Origin: Hallella mizrahii
GTDB taxonomy: Bacteria; Bacteroidota; Bacteroidia; Bacteroidales; Bacteroidaceae
NCBI RefSeq assembly: GCF_009695775.1
Contig: NZ_VUNG01000024.1
Location: forward strand, 1 to 59,220
Direction: 5' to 3'
Length of the DNA stretch: 59,220 nucleotides
The notes beneath the pieces are model-generated. The model did no database searches. It was not told the DNA's origin and worked only from the letters and a program-made list of their open reading frames with translations. The translations under genes were made by a program, and so were the position numbers. Shown piece after piece: positions 44,492 through 51,857 of the stretch (position 1 is the stretch's first letter; every line of letters starts with the position of its first letter).

Positions 44492-45310
44492 ATGCAGAAA
44501 TACGCAGACTATATCAAGCAGATAGAGATCGACGCCCTCTGGAGCGGGCGCAAGCATATCATCTGGGACCTCGACCGGCAGGTCAACATTCTCAGCGGAG
44601 TCAACGGTGTGGGCAAGTCGACCATTCTCAACAAAGTGGTCAAAGGTCTCTCTTCCGGCGGCGACTTCCCCAGCCATCTGCTCAAGGGCGTACATCTGAA
44701 GGTGGAGCCGGAGGACGCGCGCCTTATCCGCTTCGACATCATCCGCAGCTTCGACCGTCCGATCATCAACTCAGAGGCGGTGACGAAGATGGGACTTACC
44801 CTCGCCACCGAGATGGACTGGCAGATCTTCCTGTTGCAAAGGAAATATCTCGACTACCAGGTCAACATCGGCAACCGCATCATCGCCACCTTGCAGAGCG
44901 GTGAGCCCGACGCCGCAGAGAAGGCACAGGCACTCTCGCAACCGAAGAAGGACTTCCAGGACATCATGGACAGCCTCTTCGCCGAGACCGGCAAGAAGAT
45001 TATCCGTACGGAAAACGAAATCAAGTTCACGCAGATCGGCGAGACCCTCCTTCCCTACCAGCTCTCCAGCGGCGAGAAGCAGATCCTCGTCATCCTGCTC
45101 ACCGTGCTCGTGGAGGATCAGAAGAACTATGTGCTCTTCATGGACGAGCCCGAGGTGAGCCTGCACGTGGAATGGCAGAAACAGCTCATCGACCTCATCC
45201 TCCGTCTCAACCCCAACGTGCAGATCATCCTCACTACCCACTCCCCCGCCGTGATCATGAACGGATGGATGGACAAGGTCACCGAGGTCAGCGACATCAC
45301 GGTAAGTTGA
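44492..45310 (+). CDS. SMC/OLD-like AAA ATPase, partner of DUF4435
   Basis: The 272-residue protein has an ABC/SMC-type ATPase fold. Walker A GVNGVGKST is at 36-44 and the signature is LSSGEKQILVILL. Walker B and the D-loop are FMDEPEVSLHV, with the H-loop TTHSP. It has no nuclease domain of its own, unlike OLD proteins. A DUF4435 gene with Toprim-like acidic residues lies next in the same direction, after an 820-bp spacer with repeats and a four-helix-bundle gene. The frame is open far upstream, but the ATG at 44492 sits after a promoter and fits the ATPase start. Its TGA stop lies inside the repeat array. Confidence 0.9.
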   Translation: MQKYADYIKQIEIDALWSGRKHIIWDLDRQVNILSGVNGVGKSTILNKVVKGLSSGGDFPSHLLKGVHLKVEPEDARLIRFDIIRSFDRPIINSEAVTKMGLTLATEMDWQIFLLQRKYLDYQVNIGNRIIATLQSGEPDAAEKAQALSQPKKDFQDIMDSLFAETGKKIIRTENEIKFTQIGETLLPYQLSSGEKQILVILLTVLVEDQKNYVLFMDEPEVSLHVEWQKQLIDLILRLNPNVQIILTTHSPAVIMNGWMDKVTEVSDITVS

Positions 45311-45371
45311 GAGTTGAGAGTTGAGAGTTGAGAAAGTTGAGAGTTGAAAGCTGAGAGTTGAGAGTTGATAC
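45306..45371. repeat. GAGAGTTGA array (left arm)
   Basis: Runs of GAGAGTTGAGAGTTGA and variants begin at the ATPase stop. They are the reverse complement of the long array at 45443-45636, so the two can pair. Confidence 0.88.
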
Positions 45372-45442
45372 AACCGTAGGACAGAGGGCTACAAAATAAA
45401 AGATACGCATAGCGGACTCTTACCCTATCCTTCCAATTCTCA

Positions 45443-45636
45443 CACTCAACTTGCAACTCTCTATACTCTCAGCTTTCAACTCTCAACTCTCTCAACTCTC
45501 AGCTTTCAACTCTCAACTCTCTCAACTCTCAACTCTCTCAACTCTCAGCTTTCAACTCTCAACTCTCTCAACTCTCAACTCTCTCAACTCTCAGCTTTCA
45601 ACTCTCAACTCTCTCAACTTTCAACTCTCAACTTTT
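45443..45636. repeat. CTCTCAACT array (right arm), up to the four-helix-bundle start
   Basis: About 190 bases of CTCTCAACTCTCAACT variants. A longer unit of roughly 30 bases (CTCAGCTTTCAACTCTCAAC then TCTCTCAACT) recurs about four times. It ends right before the start codon at 45637. The stretch 45372-45442 between the two arrays holds no gene. Confidence 0.88.
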
Positions 45637-46008
45637 ATGAATAGCATTATATATAATAAAAGCAGGAACTTTGCAATAAGGATCATTAAACTGCAAAAAT
45701 ATCTGCTCTGCCGACAAGAGAAATGCATCTCTAAACAGATAATGCGCAGCGGAACAAGCATAGGTGCTAATGTGCGCGAGGGCACACAAGCACAAAGCAA
45801 AGCAGACTTTGTCTCTAAGATGAGTATCGCACTCAAAGAAGCACACGAGACCGATTACTGGCTTGATCTACTGCAAGCAACAGAGTATATCTCTCAGGCT
45901 GAATATGCATCCATCCATGATGACTTAGTTGAAATCATCAAGATCCTCACCTCTATTATCATCACAACCAAAGAAAACTCTCTTGCAAAGCAACATGCCC
46001 GATGTTGA
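45637..46008 (+). CDS. Four-helix bundle protein (S23/Avd-like)
   Basis: The 123-residue protein has the family markers RNFAIRIIKL near the start, the loop SGTSIGANVREGTQAQSKADFVSKM, KEAHETDYWLDLL and an Ile-rich C-terminal helix. This family folds into four-helix bundles. It includes proteins encoded in rRNA intervening sequences and the Avd factors of diversity-generating retroelements. No reverse transcriptase or variable repeat is visible here, so Avd function is not supported. It sits in repeats between the ATPase and DUF4435 genes and looks inserted into that pair. Confidence 0.88.
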   Translation: MNSIIYNKSRNFAIRIIKLQKYLLCRQEKCISKQIMRSGTSIGANVREGTQAQSKADFVSKMSIALKEAHETDYWLDLLQATEYISQAEYASIHDDLVEIIKILTSIIITTKENSLAKQHARC

Positions 46009-46078
46009 GAATATGCTGATAATCTGAATTTTATAAAGATCTACGGAGTTCCTCGCCCCCCTATTCCGTTGGGCGATA

Positions 46079-46130
46079 TAACTCTCAACTCTTCAACTCT
46101 CAACTTTTCAACTCTCAATTCTCAACTTAT
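46079..46130. repeat. Third CTCTCAACT array before the DUF4435 start
   Basis: TCTCAACTCTTCAACTCTC-type words fill about 50 bases and end three bases before the GTG start of DUF4435. Confidence 0.8.
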
Positions 46131-46132
46131 AA

Positions 46133-47173
46133 GTGAAACGTTTAAGAGACAACCTCACCTCCAGCTATTTCGAGGCTGCAAACCGGCTCCAGTCCAAACG
46201 CGCGCGCAAAAAAGTCGTTGCCTATGTCGAAAGCTACGACGACGTCTTTTTCTGGCGGCAGATCCTCAGCCAGTTTGAGACCGACAGTCTCTATTTCGAG
46301 ATCATGCTACCATCGAGAATGCAGCATCTCGAGCGGGGCAAGAAAGCCGTGCTCATGCGCTTGCTCTCCGGCAAGACCGGACAGAGCATGATCGCTTGTG
46401 TCGACGCCGACTACGACTATCTCATCCAGGGCAAGACCGAGACCTCGCGTGCCGTCATCTCCAATCCTTACGTCTTCCACACCTATGCCTACGCCATCGA
46501 GAACATGCAGTGCTACGCTCCTTCGCTCCACGAAGTCTGTGTCGCCGTGACGCTCAACGACCACAGCATCTTCGACATGGAAGAGTATCTGCGACAGTAC
46601 TCCCGCGCCATCTATTCTCTCTTTGTCTGGAACATCTGGTATTACCGCACCCCCCACTACAGCGAGTTCACGCTCACCGACTTTCTGCGTATCATCGAGC
46701 CAGGCGGCTTTTCCCTTTCCAACCCTTGGGAACCCATCAGCAGAGTCAAAAACAAAGCAGAAAAGAAAGTCGCGCAACTATGGCGCAGCCATCCCAACGA
46801 AAAGAAAAGCTATCACCAAGTAGAGGTGAGCCTGACAGAATTAGGGGTCACTCCCGACAACACCTACATGTATATTCAGGGCCATCACCTTTTCGACAAG
46901 GTCGTCGTGCCGATGCTCAGCAAGGTCTGCGACAAACTCGTCAGACAACGGCAGAGTGAGATCGCCCGAGAAAGCGTGCACGGCACCCAACGCCGCAACG
47001 AGCTCTCGTGTTACACCAACAGCCTGGCCGACATCACCTCCATGCTCAAGAAAAACGCCGGCTTCCTGCGCTCCCCACAATACCATCAGATCGAAAGAGA
47101 TCTCAACACATTTGTACAAAGCTGCAATACGTTGGCCAACAGTCTGCCAGACAACAAGCAGAAGGATCAATGA
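46133..47173 (+). CDS. DUF4435 protein with Toprim-like acidic motifs
   Basis: From the GTG at 46133 the protein has 346 residues. It opens KRLRDNLTSSYFEAAN, then KKVVAYVESYDDVFFW with Glu33 at the end of a beta strand. An ACVDADYDYL segment follows (Asp91, Asp93, Asp95), then NPYVFHTYAYAIENM. A strand-end Glu followed by DxD is the layout of Toprim metal-binding nucleases and topoisomerases. DUF4435 is often paired with an AAA ATPase, as here. I infer a split OLD/Gabija-like ATPase-nuclease pair, and the catalytic role is unproven. The first codon touches a repeat array. Confidence 0.82.
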   Translation: MKRLRDNLTSSYFEAANRLQSKRARKKVVAYVESYDDVFFWRQILSQFETDSLYFEIMLPSRMQHLERGKKAVLMRLLSGKTGQSMIACVDADYDYLIQGKTETSRAVISNPYVFHTYAYAIENMQCYAPSLHEVCVAVTLNDHSIFDMEEYLRQYSRAIYSLFVWNIWYYRTPHYSEFTLTDFLRIIEPGGFSLSNPWEPISRVKNKAEKKVAQLWRSHPNEKKSYHQVEVSLTELGVTPDNTYMYIQGHHLFDKVVVPMLSKVCDKLVRQRQSEIARESVHGTQRRNELSCYTNSLADITSMLKKNAGFLRSPQYHQIERDLNTFVQSCNTLANSLPDNKQKDQ

Positions 47174-47197
47174 AACAAAAAATAAACACTATTTTCC

Positions 47198-47228
47198 TTT
47201 GATATTCCCGACGTTTGCTGTACCTTTG
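47198..47228 (+). promoter_or_regulatory. Promoter abutting the DUF6621-like start
   Basis: TTTG (47198-47201), 19 bases, TACCTTTG (47221-47228). The ATG at 47233 begins four bases later, so this mRNA should be leaderless or nearly so. Confidence 0.8.
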
Positions 47229-47232
47229 CAAT

Positions 47233-47850
47233 ATGAACATGCCAAATACCCAAAACGTAAAACTTAGCGAAAACATCATTCTTGCCGATGCCGACTATAT
47301 CGACCTCGTCGCCTTCCGCCTGAGCGTACAGTTCGAGCGGATGATCGGCCGACGCATCCCCAAGGCTGATCTCAGCCGCTGGGCCGTGGACATTGCCCTG
47401 GACGGCGGACTGCGCGAAGACAGCAAGCCACACGAGACCCAACTGGTTCTGATTCACGACAAAAGCAAGAAACAGCTCGACAATTTCTCGCCATCGGTCT
47501 ACGACACAGAGCTCAACGCCCAGGCTTTCCGCGACGACAAGCTCGGCGAGTTCCTCGTCAACGCTTATCCCACGGGCAGCATGGTCGACAAAGACGACTA
47601 CCTGCAGGATGCCATCCGCACCATCCTTGAGCACGACGAGGTGCGCCGGCTGATGATCATCCCCAACGGCGAGGAAGGTGAGACCTACGACATCGTGAGC
47701 CATGCCCTGCGCGAAGCTCCTGACGACAAGCGCGTCACCGTCTTCGCCATGCAGCCCATGCCCGGTGGCAATTTCCGGCAGGAGATTCTCGGCTACTCAC
47801 TGATGAACGCCCTCGGCATCAAGGCCGATGAGCTGAAGGCTGAGGACTAA
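47233..47850 (+). CDS. Conserved Bacteroidota protein (DUF6621-like)
   Basis: The 205-residue protein has no signal peptide or membrane helix. It contains VKLSENIILADADYIDLVAF near the start, a central FERMIGRRIPKADLSRWAVDIALDGGLR, and a MIIPNGEEG..YDIV..AL segment near the end. I recall it as the family encoded beside the carboxynorspermidine-synthase-like gene in Bacteroidota, sometimes called DUF6621, but I am not certain of the number. No catalytic motif is evident. An alternative ATG lies six bases later. The enzyme gene follows after 66 bases. Confidence 0.72.
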   Translation: MNMPNTQNVKLSENIILADADYIDLVAFRLSVQFERMIGRRIPKADLSRWAVDIALDGGLREDSKPHETQLVLIHDKSKKQLDNFSPSVYDTELNAQAFRDDKLGEFLVNAYPTGSMVDKDDYLQDAIRTILEHDEVRRLMIIPNGEEGETYDIVSHALREAPDDKRVTVFAMQPMPGGNFRQEILGYSLMNALGIKADELKAED

Positions 47851-47916
47851 GCCGACAAAGAAGCGGAACCCAAGAGCTCACTACAAAACAAAAACAATAA
47901 AAAGATATATTACAGT

Positions 47917-49155
47917 ATGAGTAGAGTATTAATGATTGGAGCCGGAGGCGTAGCTACGGTCTGCGCCTTCAAGATGGTACAAAACCAGGATGTCTTCTCT
48001 GAGCTGATGATCGCCAGCCACCACAAGGACAAATGCGACAAACTCGTCAAGGCCATCCACGACAAAGGATATAAGATGGACATCAAGACCGCTGAGGTCG
48101 ATGCCGATGATGTGGAGCAGCTCAAGCAGCTCATCGGCAGCTATAAGCCCGAACTGGTCATCAACCTCGCCCTGCCCTATCAGGATCTGACCATCATGGA
48201 TGCCTGTCTGGCCTGCGGCGTCAACTATCTCGACACCGCCAACTACGAACCCAAGGACGAGGCCCACTTTGAGTACAGCTGGCAGTGGGCTTACCGCGAC
48301 CGATTCAAGAAGGCAGGGCTCACCGCCATCCTCGGCTGCGGCTTCGACCCGGGCGTGAGCCAGGTGTTCACCGCATACGCTGCCAAGCATGTCTTCGACG
48401 AGATCATCGATCTCGACATCGTAGACTGCAATGCCGGCAACCACCACAAGGCTTTCGCCACCAACTTCAACCCAGAAATCAACATCCGCGAGATCACACA
48501 GAAAGGTCTCTATTACGAGAACGGCAAATGGATCGAGACTGACCCGCTCGCCGTGCACAAGGCACTCACCTACCCCAACATCGGTCCCCGCGAGAGCTAT
48601 CTCATGCACCACGAGGAGCTGGAGAGCCTGGTGATCAACTTCCCGACAATCCGCCGCGCACGCTTCTGGATGACCTTCGGAAAGCAATATCTGACCTATC
48701 TCGACTGCATTCAGAACCTCGGCATGTCGCGCATCGACGAGGTGACCTATGAAGCACCGCTCGCCGACGGCTCGGGCAAGATGGTGAAAGTCAACATCGT
48801 ACCACTGCAGTTCCTCAAGGCCGTACTGCCCAACCCGCAGGACCTCGGCGAAAACTACGACGGCGAGACCTCCATCGGCTGCCGCATCCGTGGCATCAAA
48901 GACGGCAAGGAGCACACCTATTATATATATAACAACTGCAAGCATCAGGACGCTTACAAGGAGACAGGTATGCAGGGCGTAAGCTACACCACCGGCGTGC
49001 CGGCCATGACCGGTGCCATGATGTTCCTCAAAGGCATCTGGCGCAAACCCGGCGTATACAACGTCGAGGAGTTCGATCCGGATCCATTCTTGAAAGTTCT
49101 CGGCGAGCAGGGACTGCCCTGGCACGAGATTCACGACGGTGACTTGGAACTATAA
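47917..49155 (+). CDS. Saccharopine dehydrogenase-family enzyme, carboxynorspermidine synthase-like
   Basis: The 412-residue protein has an N-terminal Rossmann motif MIGAGGVATVCAFKM. It then has ALPYQDLTIMDACLACGVNYLDTANYEP, and LGCGFDPGVSQVFTAYA near residue 140. These fit the saccharopine dehydrogenase-like carboxy(nor)spermidine synthase (dehydrogenase) group, which makes carboxyspermidine or carboxynorspermidine in the alternative spermidine pathway of Bacteroidota. No decarboxylase partner is in the window. It precedes recA by 76 bases. Confidence 0.86.
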   Translation: MSRVLMIGAGGVATVCAFKMVQNQDVFSELMIASHHKDKCDKLVKAIHDKGYKMDIKTAEVDADDVEQLKQLIGSYKPELVINLALPYQDLTIMDACLACGVNYLDTANYEPKDEAHFEYSWQWAYRDRFKKAGLTAILGCGFDPGVSQVFTAYAAKHVFDEIIDLDIVDCNAGNHHKAFATNFNPEINIREITQKGLYYENGKWIETDPLAVHKALTYPNIGPRESYLMHHEELESLVINFPTIRRARFWMTFGKQYLTYLDCIQNLGMSRIDEVTYEAPLADGSGKMVKVNIVPLQFLKAVLPNPQDLGENYDGETSIGCRIRGIKDGKEHTYYIYNNCKHQDAYKETGMQGVSYTTGVPAMTGAMMFLKGIWRKPGVYNVEEFDPDPFLKVLGEQGLPWHEIHDGDLEL

Positions 49156-49177
49156 GCTTTCCACCCTGGCATCATGC

Positions 49178-49199
49178 GGATGAGCATCGATACTCATCC
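49178..49199 (+). other. 7-bp hairpin ahead of recA
   Basis: GGATGAG and CTCATCC pair around an eight-base loop in the spacer before recA. There is no T-run. It may affect recA translation or mark an attenuated terminator. Confidence 0.45.
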
Positions 49200-49231
49200 T
49201 CTCCATAAACCCTAAAACGACAACAACAGAA

Positions 49232-50281
49232 ATGGCAAAGACAGAAGAAGAATTGGCTGCAGAAAAGGCAGCACAAGATAAGAAAGAGCGTGAAGGCAAA
49301 CTGAAATCGCTCCAGGATGCCATGGCAAAGATCGAGAAGGACTTTGGCAAGGGCTCCATCATGCGCATGGGCGACGAGAAGGTGGAAAACGTGGAGGTCA
49401 TCCCCACGGGATCCATCGGCTTGGACTGCGCCTTGGGCGTAGGCGGCTACCCCCGTGGCCGCATCATCGAGATCTACGGTCCCGAGTCGTCAGGTAAGAC
49501 GACGCTGGCCATCCATGCCATTGCCGAGGCACAGAAGCAGGGCGGCATCGCCGCCTTCATCGACGCAGAGCACGCCTTCGACCGCTTCTATGCTGAGAAA
49601 CTCGGTGTGGACGTTGACAACCTCTGGATTTCCCAGCCCGACAATGGTGAGCAGGCACTGCAAATTGCCGACCAGCTCATCAGCTCATCGGCCGTGGACA
49701 TCCTCGTGGTGGACTCTGTCGCTGCACTGACCCCGAAGAAAGAGATCGAGGGCACCATGGGCGACTCTGCCGTCGGCCTGCAGGCCCGACTGATGAGCCA
49801 GGCACTGCGCAAGCTCACCGGCACGATTTCCAAGACCAACACCTGCTGCATCTTCATCAACCAGTTGCGTGAGAAGATCGGCGTGATGTTTGGCAACCCT
49901 GAAACCACCACGGGCGGTAACGCACTGAAGTTCTACGCTTCCGTTCGTCTCGACATTCGCCGTACCAGCCAGCTCAAGGACGGTGATGAAGTCTATGGCA
50001 ACCACGTGCGCGTGAAAGTGGTGAAGAACAAAGTGGCTCCTCCTTTCCGCAAAGCTGAGTTCGACATTCTCTTCGGACAAGGCATCAACAAGGCCGGCGA
50101 GCTCGTGGACCTCGGTGTGGAGTACAATATCGTCCAGAAGAGCGGAAGCTGGTTCAGTTACAACGGCAGCCGGCTGGCCCAAGGCCGCGACGCCACCATC
50201 AAGTTGATCAACGACAACCCGGAACTCTCGGAAGAAATTACAGGTCTGGTGATGAAAGCCATCAAGGATCACAAAGAATAA
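49232..50281 (+). CDS. recA: Recombinase RecA
   Basis: The 349-residue protein matches RecA in length and motifs: [12 protein letters not shown] at the start, Walker [21 protein letters not shown] for Walker B, the L2/DNA-binding segment [18 protein letters not shown] and [18 protein letters not shown] near the end. RecA forms filaments on single-stranded DNA, drives strand exchange, and triggers LexA-type cleavage. No SOS-box-like site was recognised upstream. It ends before an intrinsic terminator. Confidence 0.98.
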   Translation: MAKTEEELAAEKAAQDKKEREGKLKSLQDAMAKIEKDFGKGSIMRMGDEKVENVEVIPTGSIGLDCALGVGGYPRGRIIEIYGPESSGKTTLAIHAIAEAQKQGGIAAFIDAEHAFDRFYAEKLGVDVDNLWISQPDNGEQALQIADQLISSSAVDILVVDSVAALTPKKEIEGTMGDSAVGLQARLMSQALRKLTGTISKTNTCCIFINQLREKIGVMFGNPETTTGGNALKFYASVRLDIRRTSQLKDGDEVYGNHVRVKVVKNKVAPPFRKAEFDILFGQGINKAGELVDLGVEYNIVQKSGSWFSYNGSRLAQGRDATIKLINDNPELSEEITGLVMKAIKDHKE

Positions 50282-50293
50282 TCACCCACAAGC

Positions 50294-50339
50294 CAAAGGG
50301 AAGAGCCTGCAGAGCGGTTCTTCCCTTTGTTGTTTTTTC
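50294..50339 (+). terminator. Terminator of recA
   Basis: CAAAGGGAAGA pairs with TCTTCCCTTTG around a 14-base loop, then TTGTTTTTT. It starts 12 bases past the stop. Confidence 0.9.
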
Positions 50340-50375
50340 TGACAAGAAACGAGCTCTGAGAATCGATTCTTTTTC

Positions 50376-50404
50376 ACGAAGACCTCCTTGGCTCTGATTT
50401 TCGC
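50376..50404 (+). repeat. 29-bp block shared with 11249-11277
   Basis: This is the partner of the block near the AraC gene, 24 of 29 identical without gaps. Both sit about 155-165 bases before a 22-bp-period array in convergent intergenic regions. Confidence 0.7.
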
Positions 50405-50531
50405 GAAAAATAGCAATTTTTTTGTATCTACCAGATAATCAATGTGTTACAAATATATACATTTCTCATGAAAATTAGGAAGGGCTTTTCTTGCAAAATT
50501 ATCTAGAAAATTTTCGGTCAGAAAAGGCTTT

Positions 50532-50594
50532 TGATCCGATCAAACAACTGATATGACCGAGTCAAACAACTGAAATGACCGTATCAAACAACTG
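50532..50594. repeat. 22-bp-period array between recA and phosphomannose isomerase
   Basis: TCAAACAACTG recurs at 50540, 50562 and 50584, and TGACC (once TGATC) at 50532, 50554 and 50576, all 22 apart. The reverse complement resembles the array at 11403. Confidence 0.85.
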
Positions 50595-50710
50595 TTTTCT
50601 ACCCATGACCCAACAGAAATCGAGGGGACACGACGGCATTTTGAGTTTTTAAGGAGAGAATATCAGTTTTCTCTTCTCTAGATTGCAAGTTGAAGTGGAA
50701 GGTGTTTTGT

Positions 50711-50750
50711 AAAAAGAAATAGCAAGCAGGTCTTTCCTACTTGCTATTTC
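50711..50750 (-). terminator. Terminator of phosphomannose isomerase
   Basis: On the minus strand GAAATAGCAAGTAGG pairs with CCTGCTTGCTATTTC (one mismatch) and is followed by five T. Confidence 0.8.
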
Positions 50751-50783
50751 GCTATCATCTATCTAATCGTTTTTTCGTTTAGC

Positions 50784-51746
50784 TTACACGTAGGTCTCGA
50801 TGAGTTTCATCTTTCCCTCGGTCTTGATCTGCTTGGTTGTAGCGGGGAAGATCAGGCTGTCACCCGCCTGCACATCGATGACGTTGCCCTCGTTGTCGGT
50901 GAGCTTACCACTGCCTTTTGTGACGATGGTGATGATGAAGCTGTCCAAAGCCGATACGTCAATGGTCACAGGACTGCTCAGATCGTAGAGCAGGGTATGG
51001 AAATAAGGGCACTGCACGAGCATGACGCCTTTGTTTTCCTCGGGTACATACTCCGTGCGGTAGTTGGGCAACACTGTGTAGTTGATGCTCTCGGCAGCCT
51101 CCTGGGTATGGAGCTGCCGGTAGTTGCCGTTTTTGTCCTTACGCTTGAAGTCATAGATGCGATAGGTGACATCGCTCGTCTGCTGGATTTCACAGAGGAA
51201 GCATCCCTTGCCGATGCTGTGGATACGTCCGGCGGGGAGGAAGAAGCAATCGCCCTCCTTGACGTCATAGTGGTCGATAGCGTCCACGATCGTGTCGTTG
51301 GCCACCATCTCCTTATACTCCTCGGGAGTGATCTTCTCCTTCAGTCCCACAAGCATGCTGGCATCGGGATCAGAGTCCATGACATACCACATCTCGGTCT
51401 TGCCGCGCTCCTTGCCTTGCTTATGGGCTATCTCGTCGGTCGGATGCACCTGGATGGACAGAGGCTGGGCGGCATCGATGAACTTGATGAGCAACGGAAA
51501 CTCGTTACCAAAGCGCTGATAGTTGGCCACACCCACCAGTTTCTCCTTCATGTCTGCCACGACAGCACTCAGCGGCTGGCCGGCATATTTCCCTTCGCTA
51601 ACAATGGTCTCATTGCCGGGAACACCGGAGATCTCCCAACTCTCTCCTACGTTTTCGAGATTCTCATGGAGATGTTTAAATGGTATGATCTTGTCACCAC
51701 CCCACAGCGTTTGCTTCAGAAGCGGTTTAAAACGTAATGGTTTCAT
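50784..51746 (-). CDS. manA: Type I phosphomannose isomerase
   Basis: The 320-residue cupin-type enzyme has LKQTLWGGDKI at the start, SWEISGVPGNETIV, the zinc-ligand segment SIQVHPTDE and KTEMWYVMD. FFLPAGRIHSIGKG comes later. These match the type I ManA group common in Bacteroidota and Firmicutes, shorter than the enterobacterial enzyme. It interconverts mannose-6-phosphate and fructose-6-phosphate, feeding GDP-sugar synthesis or mannose use. It is monocistronic, with a -7 box about 50 bases upstream and a bidirectional terminator. Confidence 0.93.
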   Translation of the reverse strand: MKPLRFKPLLKQTLWGGDKIIPFKHLHENLENVGESWEISGVPGNETIVSEGKYAGQPLSAVVADMKEKLVGVANYQRFGNEFPLLIKFIDAAQPLSIQVHPTDEIAHKQGKERGKTEMWYVMDSDPDASMLVGLKEKITPEEYKEMVANDTIVDAIDHYDVKEGDCFFLPAGRIHSIGKGCFLCEIQQTSDVTYRIYDFKRKDKNGNYRQLHTQEAAESINYTVLPNYRTEYVPEENKGVMLVQCPYFHTLLYDLSSPVTIDVSALDSFIITIVTKGSGKLTDNEGNVIDVQAGDSLIFPATTKQIKTEGKMKLIETYV

Positions 51747-51794
51747 GTCTTATCAGTTTATTTAATGTCTATTTATAGATACGATTTTACACTG

Positions 51795-51802
51795 CAAAGT
51801 TA
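51795..51802 (-). promoter_or_regulatory. -7 box for manA
   Basis: The minus strand reads TAACTTTG about 50 bases before the ATG. No convincing -33. Confidence 0.45.
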
Positions 51803-51857
51803 CGTAAATACAAAAGACATCATACCATCTCAATTATCCAAACATGACACTATCTTA

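Noticed and set aside
45637..46008. Diversity-generating retroelement, because the bundle protein resembles Avd
   Set aside because: No reverse transcriptase, template repeat or variable repeat was found around it.
47929..49134. A 401-codon minus-strand frame
   Set aside because: It lies wholly antisense to the saccharopine-dehydrogenase-family gene, and its sequence shows no motif.
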